Below, one piece after another: positions 55,182 to 64,000 of a stretch of DNA of 64,000 nt. Source of the DNA: an uncultured Burkholderiales bacterium (GTDB lineage Bacteria > Pseudomonadota > Gammaproteobacteria > Burkholderiales > Burkholderiaceae_C); NCBI GenBank assembly GCA_903832625.1, contig CAILCI010000037.1:30224-94223 (forward strand), given 5' to 3'. Every line of letters starts with the position of its first letter. Positions within the stretch are counted from its first letter, which is position 1. The translations under genes were made by a program, and so were the position numbers. The notes beneath the pieces are model-generated. The model had not been told where the DNA came from and searched no databases. It was given only the letters and a program-made list of their open reading frames with translations.

Positions 55182-56329
55182 AAATAAGCAAAAGCAAACT
55201 CATCATCGCCGTGGTCGCGCTGGCATTGATCGCAGGCGTGGTGCGGGCTGTGGTGCACAAACGTGCGGTTCAACAAGCCTCAGCCGCACCCGCATCAGCG
55301 TCGCAAATTGAACTCGCCGCCAACGATGTGCTGACGCTCACAACGCAAAACCTCACGCAAACTTTGGAAATTTCAGGCACGGTCAAGGCGCTCAACTACG
55401 CCGTCATCAAAGCCCGCGTGGCCGGAGAGCTCAAAGAAATGACGGTGCGCGAAGGCGACAACGTCAAAGCCGGACAAGTTTTGGCGCGCATTGACCCGAC
55501 CGAATACCAACGCCGCTGGGCGCAAGCCAAAGAACAAGCCGACGCAGCCAAAGCCCAAATGGAAATTGCCCAACGCCAATGGGACACCAACAAAGCCTTG
55601 GTAAACGAGGGCTTCATTTCTAAAACCGCGCTCGACAACTCACAGGCTTCTTACCAAGGCGCAATTGCCAGCTACAAGGCCGCCATTGCAGGCGCCGATG
55701 TGGCGCAAAAGTCGCTTGACGACTCGGTGTTGTATGCGCCGTTTTCAGGGCAAATCGCAATTCGTTCGGCACAAGCCGGCGAGCGCGTGGCAATTGACGG
55801 CAAGGTGTTGGAGATGGTCGATTTGAGCCAGCTCGAAGTCGAAGTGCCTGTGAGCGCAAGCGATTCCGTCGATGTGCAACTCGGCCAAGTCGCCAAGCTT
55901 CAAATTGAAGACCGCGCAGAATTGCTGCTCTCCAAGGTCAAGCGCATCAGCCCCAGCGCACAAACGGGCAGCCGCAGCGTATTGATTTATCTGGGCATTG
56001 ACAAACCACAAGGCCTGCGCAATGGGTTGTTTGCGAAAGGCAGCTTGGCGCTGCGCGAAGTCAAAGCGCTGGCTGTGCCTTTGAGCGCGGTGCGCACCGA
56101 CAAAGCCCTGCCCTACGTGCAGTTGCTCACACCCAATGACAAACAACTCCAAGTCAGCCACCCAACGGTGAGCTTGGGACTGCGCGGCTATGTGGCACAA
56201 GACGCCAATGCAGAGCCTTGGGTCGCCGTGACTGGCGTGCCAGAGGGTGCACAAATACTCAAATCTAGCGTGGGCGCTTTGCGCGCAGGCAGCTTGCTCA
56301 CGACCACCCCTGCACCCAACGCACAGTAA
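55178..56329 (+). CDS. RND efflux periplasmic adaptor (membrane fusion protein)
   Basis: This 383-residue HlyD/AcrA-type adaptor has an N-terminal membrane anchor or signal (KLIIAVVALALIAGVV) without a lipobox cysteine. It also has a lipoyl half-motif (VAGELKEMTVREGDNVKAGQVLARID), a long helical hairpin (residues about 100-180), and a second lipoyl half (YAPFSGQIAIRSAQAGERV). It joins the inner-membrane pump to a TolC-type channel. The start at 55178 overlaps the tetR stop as ATGA, and the pump follows 11 bases later. Confidence 0.92.
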   Translation: MKISKSKLIIAVVALALIAGVVRAVVHKRAVQQASAAPASASQIELAANDVLTLTTQNLTQTLEISGTVKALNYAVIKARVAGELKEMTVREGDNVKAGQVLARIDPTEYQRRWAQAKEQADAAKAQMEIAQRQWDTNKALVNEGFISKTALDNSQASYQGAIASYKAAIAGADVAQKSLDDSVLYAPFSGQIAIRSAQAGERVAIDGKVLEMVDLSQLEVEVPVSASDSVDVQLGQVAKLQIEDRAELLLSKVKRISPSAQTGSRSVLIYLGIDKPQGLRNGLFAKGSLALREVKALAVPLSAVRTDKALPYVQLLTPNDKQLQVSHPTVSLGLRGYVAQDANAEPWVAVTGVPEGAQILKSSVGALRAGSLLTTTPAPNAQ

Positions 56330-56340
56330 GGCTTCACACC

Positions 56341-59300
56341 ATGTGGTTCACCCGTGTCAGTCTTCAAAACCCTGTATTCGCCACGATGGTGATGCTTGCC
56401 TTGGTGGTGCTGGGTGCGTTTTCTTACCAACGTTTGAAAATCGATCAGTTTCCAAATATCGATTTTCCGGTGGTCGTCATCACCACCGAATACCCCGGTG
56501 CTTCGCCTGAGATTGTGGAGAGCGAAGTCAGTAAAAAAATCGAAGAAGGCGTGAACTCGGTGGCGGGTATCAATGCCTTGACCTCACGCAGCTACGAAGG
56601 CTTGTCGGTGGTGGTGGTGGAGTTTCAACTCCAAATTGATGGCCGCAAAGGCGCGGAAGATGTGCGCGAAAAAGTCGCTGGTGTGCGTCCCAGTTTGCGC
56701 ACCGATGTCAAAGAGCCGCGCGTGGCACGCTTTGATCCTGCCAGCAAAGCCATTTGGTCGCTGGCCGTGGTGCCCGACAGCACAAAACTGCCCCCAGGCG
56801 GAGTTTTGCCCTCAGCGGTGGAGATGACCAATTGGTCCGACCAAATTTTGAAAAAACGTCTGCAAAACGTTCGCGGCGTAGGCGCGGTCAATGTGGTGGG
56901 TGGCTCCAAACGGGAGATCAACCTCTACCTCAATCCGCAAGCGATGGAATCGCTGGGCGTGAGCGCGGATCAAGTGGTCAACGCCGTCACCACCGAGGCC
57001 AAAGATTTACCTGTTGGCTCTTTGCGTTCGTTGGCGCAAGACCGCGTGATTCAAATTGCAGGCAGCTTGAAACGCCCCGAAGACTTTGGGCAAATCATTG
57101 TGGCGCGCAAAAACACCACGCCCATTCGGTTGTCGCAAGTCGCACGGGTCAACGATGGTGGACAAGAACTTGACAACCTAGCGCTCTACAACGGCCAGCG
57201 CACCTTGTTGATCACGGTGCAAAAAGCGCAAGACGAAAACACGATTGAGGTCATAGATGCCCTCAACAAAACCGTGGCCGATATTCAGAGCCAACTGCCT
57301 GCCGGTATGAGACTGGAGACCATTCAAGATGCCTCGCGGCCTATTCGCGTGGCGGTTGACAACGTGCGCGAAACCCTGATTGAAGGCGCCGCCTTGACGG
57401 TCTTGATTGTGTTTTTGTTTTTGAACTCATGGCGCTCCACCGTCATCACCGGCTTGACTTTGCCTATTGCCATCATTGGCACGTTTTTGTTCATGAACAT
57501 GTTTGGCTTCACCATCAACATGATCACACTCATGGCCTTGAGCTTGTGTGTGGGCTTGCTGATTGACGACGCGATTGTGGTGCGCGAGAACATCGTGCGT
57601 CATGTGCAAATGGGCAAAAGTGCGTTTCAAGCCTCGCTCGATGGCACCGAAGAAATTGGGCTGGCCGTGCTCGCGACCACCTTGTCCATCGTGGCCGTGT
57701 TTTTGCCCATCGGTTTTATGGACGGCATCATCGGCAAGTTCTTTCACGAGTTTGGACTGACCATCGTGGCGGCGGTGATGATCTCCATGTTTGTCAGCTT
57801 CACGCTGGACCCGATGTTGTCTTCCATTTGGCATGACCCGTCGATTCATGCGCATGGCGTGCACGACAGCAACAGCCTGTATGGCCGCACATTGGGTCGC
57901 GTCACCGCTTGGTTTGAGCGCAGTACCGACGATTTGGGGGACAGCTATCAACGCGCACTGGCGTGGTCTTTGAAACACAAACGCGCCACCTTGGCGCTGG
58001 CTGCGCTGACATTTTGGATCAGCATTTTCATGGTGCCTTTGCTGGGTACAGAGTTTGTTCCCAAGGCAGATTTCTCAGAAACTTCGGTGACCTTTTACAC
58101 GCCTGTGGGTTCTTCGCTGGAAGCCACCGAAGCCCGCGCCAAGCAGGTCGAGGCCATCATTCGTGAGTTTCCTGAGACCCGCTACACCTTGTCGACCATC
58201 AACACAGGATCGGCCAACGGGAAAATCTACGCCAACATTTATGTGCGTTTGGTCGACCGCAAAGACCGCAGCCGAAATGTGGACGAAATGTCTGCCGTTC
58301 TGCGCGAGCGGCTCAAGCGCGTGCCGGGCATCACCGTCACCCATGCGGGTTTGCTCGACAGCGTGGGTGGCAACAAACAAGTGGAGTTTTCGCTACAAGG
58401 CACAGATTTGCGCGAACTTGAGCGACTTGCTACTTTGGTGATGGACAAGGTACGCGCTGTGCCGGGCTTGGTCGATCTGGACTCCAGCGTCAAACCCAAC
58501 AAACCAACGGTGGAAGTGCGCGTCAAACGTGAGGCGGCCAGCGATTTAGGTCTTTCGCTGGGAAGCATTGGCAACCAATTGCGCACCTTGGTGGCGGGGC
58601 AAACTGTGACCAACTGGCGCGCAGCCGATGACCAAACTTATGACGTCAACGTGCGCCTAGCGCCCCAAGCGCGCGACGCTTTAGCCGACATTGAACGGCT
58701 GCCCTTTACCGTTGGCGTTGCCGCCGATGGAACAACCCGGGTGGCTCGGCTCAACCAAGTGGCCGAGGTGGTGGAGAGCACCGGCTCCAACCAGATCAAC
58801 CGCCGCGATTTGATGCGTGAAGTCGCCATCAATGCCAACGTTTACAACCGCTCGGCGGGCGAAGTCTCGGCTGACATCCGCAAAATCATGGACAGCATTG
58901 CGCTGCCGCCGGGCTACAAATACCAATTCAGCGGTTCGACCAAAAACATGCAAGAGTCGTTTGGCTATGCCGTCTCGGCCTTGGTGCTGGCCATTGTGTT
59001 CATCTACATGATTTTGGCCAGCCAATTCAAAAGCTTTTTGCAACCCATGGCGTTGATGACTGCCCTGCCCTTGACCCTCATTGGCGTGGTCTTGGCCTTG
59101 CTGATGTTTGGTTCTAGTTTGTCGATGTTCTCGGTCATTGGCATGGTCATGCTGATGGGCTTGGTCACCAAAAACGCGATTTTGTTGGTGGACTTTGCCA
59201 TCCGCGCTCGCGAGCCGCAAACCCTGGCCGACGGCAGCATACAAGCGGGTCTTGACCGGAGCCAGGCCTTGCTGTTGGCCGCCAAGGTGCGGTTGCGCCC

Positions 59301-59532
59301 AATTTTGATGACCACTTTGGCCATGATTTTTGGCATGGTGCCGCTGGCTTTTGCCATCTCAGAAGGCTCGGAACAACGCGCTCCCATGGGGCAAGCCGTG
59401 ATTGGCGGCGTCATCACCTCTTCGGTGCTGACCCTGGTGGTGGTGCCTGTGATGTATTGCTACATGGACGATTTGGCGCAATGGCTCAAGCGCCGTTTTG
59501 GCAGTCACAATGCAGCAAGCTCTGCCAGCTAA
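56341..59532 (+). CDS. RND-family efflux pump, AcrB-like permease
   Basis: This 1063-residue inner-membrane proton antiporter of the HAE1/AcrB family has 12 predicted helices and two large periplasmic loops. The proton-relay aspartates appear in helix 4 as [13 protein letters not shown]. The N-terminus [19 protein letters not shown] and the family segments [20 protein letters not shown] and [14 protein letters not shown] are present. Substrates are not readable from sequence. It is encoded between its adaptor and a Pcm-like gene, and a TolC family gene lies four genes on. Confidence 0.95.
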   Translation: MWFTRVSLQNPVFATMVMLALVVLGAFSYQRLKIDQFPNIDFPVVVITTEYPGASPEIVESEVSKKIEEGVNSVAGINALTSRSYEGLSVVVVEFQLQIDGRKGAEDVREKVAGVRPSLRTDVKEPRVARFDPASKAIWSLAVVPDSTKLPPGGVLPSAVEMTNWSDQILKKRLQNVRGVGAVNVVGGSKREINLYLNPQAMESLGVSADQVVNAVTTEAKDLPVGSLRSLAQDRVIQIAGSLKRPEDFGQIIVARKNTTPIRLSQVARVNDGGQELDNLALYNGQRTLLITVQKAQDENTIEVIDALNKTVADIQSQLPAGMRLETIQDASRPIRVAVDNVRETLIEGAALTVLIVFLFLNSWRSTVITGLTLPIAIIGTFLFMNMFGFTINMITLMALSLCVGLLIDDAIVVRENIVRHVQMGKSAFQASLDGTEEIGLAVLATTLSIVAVFLPIGFMDGIIGKFFHEFGLTIVAAVMISMFVSFTLDPMLSSIWHDPSIHAHGVHDSNSLYGRTLGRVTAWFERSTDDLGDSYQRALAWSLKHKRATLALAALTFWISIFMVPLLGTEFVPKADFSETSVTFYTPVGSSLEATEARAKQVEAIIREFPETRYTLSTINTGSANGKIYANIYVRLVDRKDRSRNVDEMSAVLRERLKRVPGITVTHAGLLDSVGGNKQVEFSLQGTDLRELERLATLVMDKVRAVPGLVDLDSSVKPNKPTVEVRVKREAASDLGLSLGSIGNQLRTLVAGQTVTNWRAADDQTYDVNVRLAPQARDALADIERLPFTVGVAADGTTRVARLNQVAEVVESTGSNQINRRDLMREVAINANVYNRSAGEVSADIRKIMDSIALPPGYKYQFSGSTKNMQESFGYAVSALVLAIVFIYMILASQFKSFLQPMALMTALPLTLIGVVLALLMFGSSLSMFSVIGMVMLMGLVTKNAILLVDFAIRAREPQTLADGSIQAGLDRSQALLLAAKVRLRPILMTTLAMIFGMVPLAFAISEGSEQRAPMGQAVIGGVITSSVLTLVVVPVMYCYMDDLAQWLKRRFGSHNAASSAS

Positions 59533-59584
59533 AATTCGCGGTTTGACTCATCAGCACCCAGACACACGTATTCGGAGTATCGAT

Positions 59585-60238
59585 ATGAACCCACAACAAG
59601 CCCGCTTCAACATGGTGGAACAACAAATTCGCCCTTGGGATGTGTTGGACAAAACCGTGTTGCACATCTTGTCTGAATTGCCCCGCGAAATTTTTGTACC
59701 CCAAGCCTTTCAAGCCTTGGCTTACACAGACACCACGATTCCCTTGGGACACGGCCAAGAAATGGTCGAACCCCGCATTGACGCACGCTTGATGCACGAT
59801 TTGCAGTTGCTTGGCCACGAACAAGTGCTTGAAATCGGCACAGGCAGCGGCTATTTGACCGCCTTGTTGGCCAAACGTGCGCAGCATGTGTTGAGCCTTG
59901 AAATCAATCCTGAACTCGCCCAAACCGCCAGCCACAACCTGCAACGCGCAGGCATTACCAACGCGCAAGTACGCGTGGCCAATGGCAGCAACGGCGCAGT
60001 TGTAGATGGTCCATTTGACGCAATTGTGTTGAGCGGCTCAGTAGCCGAAGTGCCCCCTAGCCTGTTGCAACAACTCAAAATCGGTGGCCGACTCATCGCC
60101 ATCGTGGGCGAAGAGCCCATCATGAGCGCCACGCTCTTTACCCGCACAGCCGACGCCAACTGGCGCAGCCAAGCGCTGTGGGACACCTCAGCGCCACGTT
60201 TACAAGGCTTTACAGAGCCGACACGTTTTCAGTTTTGA
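59585..60238 (+). CDS. Protein-L-isoaspartate O-methyltransferase family protein
   Basis: This 217-residue SAM-dependent methyltransferase is homologous to Pcm, which repairs isoaspartyl residues. The SAM-binding motif is VLEIGTGSGYLTALLA, and the N-terminal region RFNMVEQQIRPWDVLD matches the Pcm-like group. The active-site SxT pattern is not clear; DTTIPLGHGQEMVEP stands in that position, so the target may differ. The track's 29 extra residues overlap the acrB end and are rejected. A rhodanese gene follows immediately. Confidence 0.88.
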   Translation: MNPQQARFNMVEQQIRPWDVLDKTVLHILSELPREIFVPQAFQALAYTDTTIPLGHGQEMVEPRIDARLMHDLQLLGHEQVLEIGTGSGYLTALLAKRAQHVLSLEINPELAQTASHNLQRAGITNAQVRVANGSNGAVVDGPFDAIVLSGSVAEVPPSLLQQLKIGGRLIAIVGEEPIMSATLFTRTADANWRSQALWDTSAPRLQGFTEPTRFQF

Positions 60239-60583
60239 ATGCACGGCATGATTGACCAAATTCGCCCCGAAGCCCTCAAGGCATGGTTTGTCCAACAGGG
60301 CGAGTCCGCCTTGGTGCTCGACGTGCGCGAGCCCTGGGAAGTGCAAACGGCCAGCGTTCAAGCCGACGGCTTTGATGTGGTCTGCATCCCCATGAACACC
60401 ATCCCGGGGCGCTTGGACGAGCTCCCCCGCGACACACCCATTGCCTGCTTGTGCCACCACGGCATGCGCAGTCAACAGGTGGCCGCGTTTTTGGTTCATC
60501 ACGGTTTTGAAACTGTCGCCAACATTGCTGGCGGCATCGATGCTTGGTCTGTTCAGGTGGACACTCAAGTTCCGCGCTATTGA
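60239..60583 (+). CDS. Rhodanese-domain sulfurtransferase
   Basis: This 114-residue single-domain rhodanese has the pattern LVLDVREPWE, then CLCHHGMRSQQVAAFL, containing the cysteine expected as sulfur carrier (CHHGMRS). It is probably a cytoplasmic GlpE-like sulfurtransferase, with the actual acceptor unknown. The ATG follows the Pcm-like stop directly, and the TolC-family gene starts 21 bases after it. Confidence 0.9.
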   Translation: MHGMIDQIRPEALKAWFVQQGESALVLDVREPWEVQTASVQADGFDVVCIPMNTIPGRLDELPRDTPIACLCHHGMRSQQVAAFLVHHGFETVANIAGGIDAWSVQVDTQVPRY

Positions 60584-60603
60584 AATTTGTTGGAAAGAAC
60601 AAA

Positions 60604-61962
60604 ATGTTGCTCACTCGTGTTGTGTTTCGTGCCCTGCCGCTGCAAGCAGCGCTGGCCTTGGCGTTTTCTTCGGGCGCTGTCCAAGCCCAAAGTTTGGTTG
60701 ATTTGTATGAACATGCACGCGGCTACGACGCCACCTATGTCGGCGCCAAGGCTCAATACGATGCCAATCTGTTCTTGGCCAACCAAGCCTTGGGCGGCGT
60801 TTTGCCCAACGTCGCGTTGACGACCAGCACCACGCGCAACTATTGGGACTATCGTCCGGATAACTCAGCAGTTGGTCTTGAAACGACTCGTTTCTATAGC
60901 TCAAGTCAAGCCTCATTGACGTTAAGCCAGCCAATTTATAGACCTGTTTTATGGGCGGCCTACAAACAAAGCGGCCCTCAAATGCAATTGTTTCTGGCGC
61001 AGTACGAAATGGCCGAGCAAGACCTGCTGGTGCGCGTCACGCAAGCCTACTTTGATGTCCTCAACAGCGAAGACAGCTTGGAGCTCATCCGTGCGCAAAA
61101 ACGTGCCGTAGGCGAACAACTGGCCTCGGCCAAACGCAATTTTGAAGTGGGCACCTCCACCATCACAGGCGTGCGCGATGCCCAAGCCCGTTACGATTTG
61201 AGCGTGGCGCAAGAAGTGGCCGCCGAAAACGATTTGCGCGTCAAACACTTGGCGCTGGACTTGGTGACTGGGGTTCAAAATGCAGCGCCCAAGCGCTTGA
61301 ACAACATCAAAGAGCTGATCCCCACACCCAAAGAAGCAGCAGAAAGCTTTGTCTCACAGGCCGAAGTCAACAGCCCTGTCATCAAACAAGCCAAACTCAA
61401 TTTAGACATTGCCCGCTTGGAAATTGACAAAGCTTGGAGCGCACACAAACCCACCATCGATGCGCAAATATCAGTGCAAGGCATTCGCAACGACGGCGGC
61501 GGCTCGAATAACTCAAGCGTTTCATCCCACATCTACAACCCCTCCGCCGCCTTGGTCATGAGCGTGCCAATTTTCGCGGGCTTTGCCACGCAAAACCGCG
61601 TCAGACAAACCGTGAGCTTGGAGCAAAAAGCCCAAGCCGACTTTGACGCTGCCACCCGCAACACAGCCCAAGCCACACGCACGGCCTACTTTGGCGTGGT
61701 CTCTGGCCTGAGCCAAATTGCAGCCTACGAGGCGGCAGAGGCCTCCAGCCAAAGCTCATTGGACTCCAACAAATTGGGCTATTCGGTGGGCGTGAACATC
61801 AACATCGATGTGTTGAACGCGCAAAGTCAGCTCTATCAAACCAAGCGCGATTTGGCCAAAGCGCGCTATGACGTGTTGGTGGGCAAGCTCAAATTGTTGC
61901 AAGCCGTGGGCACGTTGACGCCGCAAGATTTGCAGCCTATCAACAACTTATTGCAACCCTAA
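60604..61962 (+). CDS. tolC: TolC-family outer membrane channel protein
   Basis: This 452-residue outer-membrane channel protein has a signal peptide (RVVFRALPLQAALALAFSSGAVQA, cleavage before QSL) followed by SLVDLYEHARGYDATYVGAKA, typical of TolC. Two repeated halves with long coiled helices are visible (residues about 130-230 and 320-430). It would work with the RND pump and adaptor upstream and with type I secretion systems. The track ORF is trimmed to the ATG at 60604 with GGAAAG upstream. Confidence 0.93.
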   Translation: MLLTRVVFRALPLQAALALAFSSGAVQAQSLVDLYEHARGYDATYVGAKAQYDANLFLANQALGGVLPNVALTTSTTRNYWDYRPDNSAVGLETTRFYSSSQASLTLSQPIYRPVLWAAYKQSGPQMQLFLAQYEMAEQDLLVRVTQAYFDVLNSEDSLELIRAQKRAVGEQLASAKRNFEVGTSTITGVRDAQARYDLSVAQEVAAENDLRVKHLALDLVTGVQNAAPKRLNNIKELIPTPKEAAESFVSQAEVNSPVIKQAKLNLDIARLEIDKAWSAHKPTIDAQISVQGIRNDGGGSNNSSVSSHIYNPSAALVMSVPIFAGFATQNRVRQTVSLEQKAQADFDAATRNTAQATRTAYFGVVSGLSQIAAYEAAEASSQSSLDSNKLGYSVGVNINIDVLNAQSQLYQTKRDLAKARYDVLVGKLKLLQAVGTLTPQDLQPINNLLQP

Positions 61963-61966
61963 GCGC

Positions 61967-63259
61967 TTATTTGAGGTAGGCCAACACCGCTTGCACCGTG
62001 CGCTCGGTTGCACCACGGTGTTGCTGAGAAAACTCGGCACAAGCGGCCACATGGGCATTTTCGTCTGCTCCGCTGCAAGCAATTTGCAGCGCCAAGGTGA
62101 TGGCGTGCGCCATGTCCTCGGCACGTTCAGCGGCACCCGCGGCAAGCGCCAATTCTGCTGCCAGCTCGAAGTTGAAGGTGTGCGGCCCCATCACCACGGG
62201 GCAACCGCAGGCGGTGGCTTCGATCAGATTTTGACCACCCAAGGGCGCAAAACTTCCTCCCAGCAATGCCACATCGGACAGGCCAAAATACAGCGCCATC
62301 TCACCCATTGAGTCACCCAGCCACAGCGTATTGCCATCGCCCAGCTCAGGGCCGCTGGCTGTCCATTGGCTGCGGCGCAACACTTGCCAGCCGCGTTGTT
62401 GCATGAGTTGCGCCACCTCATCAAAACGCTGCGGATGGCGCGGCACCACCAGCCATTGCGCTGCGCGTAAATGGGCTTGAGCGTCTAACGCGCTGTCTTT
62501 GAGGGCTTGGAGCGCGTCAAGCCAGAGGTTTTCCTCACCTTCGCGCGAACTGGCCAAGGTAATGACGGGACGCTGCAAACGCTTTTTCCACAGCAGCGCC
62601 TGCGCGAGTTGCGCGGTGTCAGCTTGGGCGTCAAATTTAAGATTGCCCAGCACTGCACGCACCTTGGCACCCAAGGCTTGCAAGCGCTGTGCATCTGCGG
62701 GGGTTTGCGCCCACACGCCCGATAGCCCAGCATAGGCAGGCCGCGAGAGCCACGCCAAGCGTTGTGCTTTACGTTGACTTTTTTCACTCATGCGTGCATT
62801 GACCAAGAGCAAAGGAATATGCGCTGCTTGGCAAGCATGAACCATATTTGGCCAAACCTCCGTCTCAAGCACTATGCCCGCTGCGGGTTTGAAATGCCTC
62901 AAGAATCGCGCCACGGCTTGCGGTGTGTCCCACGGCTGCCACACCTGTACATCGCCCTCGCGCAACAAAGTTTGACCTTGATTGCGCCCCGTGGCTGTGC
63001 CGTGAGTGAGCAAAATTTTGATCTGCGGCAAGGCTTGGCGCAGCCCTTCAAGCAATACCGCTGCCGCACGCGTTTCGCCCAAAGACACAGCGTGAATCCA
63101 CACGTATTGCCCACTGTGTGTTGCGCTGGTTTGGGCGTAATAACCAAAACGCTCTGGCACAGCTTCCAAATAACCTGGCTCAACTTGCCCGCGTCGGCGC
63201 AACTTGGCTTTGAGAACAGGCTGCAAAACCAACATCAACAAGCTATAGAAAAAACGCAT
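61967..63259 (-). CDS. waaA: 3-deoxy-D-manno-octulosonic acid transferase
   Basis: This 430-residue GT30 glycosyltransferase adds Kdo to lipid IVA at the inner face of the cytoplasmic membrane. The N-terminal anchor FYSLLMLVLQPVLKAKL and the family segments WIHAVSLGETRAA, LLTHGTATGR, ETEVWPNM, and LGGSFAPLGGQNLIEATACG are visible. The track's 35 extra residues are rejected. The TAATG overlap links it to waaC upstream, so they form one operon. It is convergent with tolC, four bases away. Confidence 0.95.
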   Translation of the reverse strand: MRFFYSLLMLVLQPVLKAKLRRRGQVEPGYLEAVPERFGYYAQTSATHSGQYVWIHAVSLGETRAAAVLLEGLRQALPQIKILLTHGTATGRNQGQTLLREGDVQVWQPWDTPQAVARFLRHFKPAAGIVLETEVWPNMVHACQAAHIPLLLVNARMSEKSQRKAQRLAWLSRPAYAGLSGVWAQTPADAQRLQALGAKVRAVLGNLKFDAQADTAQLAQALLWKKRLQRPVITLASSREGEENLWLDALQALKDSALDAQAHLRAAQWLVVPRHPQRFDEVAQLMQQRGWQVLRRSQWTASGPELGDGNTLWLGDSMGEMALYFGLSDVALLGGSFAPLGGQNLIEATACGCPVVMGPHTFNFELAAELALAAGAAERAEDMAHAITLALQIACSGADENAHVAACAEFSQQHRGATERTVQAVLAYLK

Positions 63260-64000
63260 TATGCGCTCACCTTTTGCCATGCTTGCCAAACGGTCTCTAG
63301 GGTGGGTGCGGGTGGGTGAAACACAAACACTTGGCGCGTCAAACCCACCGGGCCGGTGCGCCAAGCGGTGTCAAAGTTGTAAATCTGAACATGTGGCAAA
63401 TCAAGTGCCACTGCGATGTGGCTCAAGCCACTGTCCACGCCAATCACGCCTTGGCAAGAGGACATTTGGTGGGTGAGTTCATCCAAGCTCAGACTCGGCC
63501 AAACCACGGCGTTGCGCAAGCTTGCGGCAATTTCTTGGCTTCGTTGCAACTCTTGTGCATTGCCATGCGGCAGCACCACTTGATAGCCCAAGTCGTTGAG
63601 GCGTTTGCCAAGGGTGAGCCAGCTCTGAAGCGGCCATTCTTTGTCGGCGCGTGATGTGCCGTGAACCAAGACCACACAAGGTTTTTGTGTTGGAATTGAT
63701 GATGGTGGTCTGTCTTGCGCCACCAAGCCGTAGCGCACCTCGGCCCCAAAGCTGTAGCCCAAAGCTTGAGCACACACCACACGCGACCTGACCAGAGCGT
63801 GAATATGGGGCTCAACCGCAATTGCCACATCGGCCACCCAGCGCGTAGGCGGTTCATAGCCTGAGCCCATGGTTCTGTTGGCCATGGCAAAGCGTTTGCC
63901 TTGCGACGTGGTGCGCGCCAGCCAAGACATCCAAGCCGATTTCGTCAGGCCTTGCAGGTCAATCACCGCGTCATAAGCCTCGCGCTGCAAGTCTGCTTTA
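63259..64000 (-). CDS. waaC: Lipopolysaccharide heptosyltransferase I, C-terminal part (cut by window edge)
   Basis: About 246 codons of the gene are inside the window; the start lies beyond position 64000. GT9-family heptosyltransferases add the first L,D-heptose to Kdo2-lipid A. Recognisable segments are YDAVIDLQGLTKSAW, the second Rossmann segment VVLVHGTSRADKEWP, and GVIGVDSGLSHIAVAL with the ADP-binding region. WaaC is the likeliest family member because waaA follows directly, but other GT9 enzymes cannot be excluded. Confidence 0.85.
   Translation of the reverse strand, partial: KADLQREAYDAVIDLQGLTKSAWMSWLARTTSQGKRFAMANRTMGSGYEPPTRWVADVAIAVEPHIHALVRSRVVCAQALGYSFGAEVRYGLVAQDRPPSSIPTQKPCVVLVHGTSRADKEWPLQSWLTLGKRLNDLGYQVVLPHGNAQELQRSQEIAASLRNAVVWPSLSLDELTHQMSSCQGVIGVDSGLSHIAVALDLPHVQIYNFDTAWRTGPVGLTRQVFVFHPPAPTLETVWQAWQKVSA

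Overview
The window reads as chromosomal DNA of a betaproteobacterium of the order Burkholderiales, most likely family Comamonadaceae (a Limnohabitans, Rhodoferax or Polaromonas relative). This is inferred from the protein sequences, the moderately high G+C with strong third-position bias, and gene order such as rpsO-pnp-qor-tpiA-secG-tRNA-Leu-nuoABCDEFG. No database search was possible. The region is densely coded, with no gene-free stretch longer than about 300 bases. I see no insertion sequence, prophage, CRISPR array or rRNA operon. Most long ORFs opposite real genes are shadows caused by codon bias.

Region by region: 1-10 kb is one co-directional minus-strand array. In transcription order it holds rpsO, pnp, a quinone oxidoreductase, tpiA, secG, tRNA-Leu(GAG) and nuoA to nuoG (cut by the window edge). 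It combines translation, RNA decay, glycolysis, protein export and respiratory complex I. 10-16.4 kb holds an orphan amino-acid-type binding protein and tsaD (minus), then ybiB-cobA-yhiN and rpsU-yqeY (plus). The rpsU promoter overlaps the yhiN stop codon.

16.4-17.05 kb holds a small two-gene cassette: a 32-residue proline-rich peptide translationally coupled to a two-TM protein resembling SLATT-type membrane effectors. Its first ribosome-binding site lies in the arm of a hairpin. This is the least explained part of the window. 17-27.8 kb is housekeeping: pmbA/tldE, darP (yjgA), mog, cysE, trmJ, suhB, mutS, an Anbu-type proteasome homologue coupled to mutS, a hydrolase and uppP. A degraded PIN-toxin tail lies beside uppP.

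28-38 kb carries a run of membrane proteins and a secreted hydrolase ending in a LytS/LytTR two-component pair. It continues with glnS, two small coupled ORFs, an SDR, a ferredoxin, a pseudouridine synthase, a thiolase and a hemerythrin. 38-49.4 kb carries a MetE-core (MesD-like) methionine synthase, a luciferase-like monooxygenase coupled to an acyl-CoA ligase, an unusual response regulator with an N-terminal excisionase-type HTH, ettA, rhlE, a D-hydroxyacid dehydrogenase, an enoyl-CoA hydratase homologue, glyoxalase I and a high-potential iron-sulfur protein. 49.4-54.4 kb carries a periplasmic molybdenum hydroxylase (IorAB-like) with its XdhC chaperone, pdxH and msrA. 54.5-64 kb holds a TetR-controlled RND efflux operon that runs through a Pcm-like methyltransferase and a rhodanese to a TolC-family channel, followed by convergent lipid A/core genes waaA and waaC (cut).

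Translational coupling through ATGA, TGATG or GTGA overlaps is common and was used to choose many starts.
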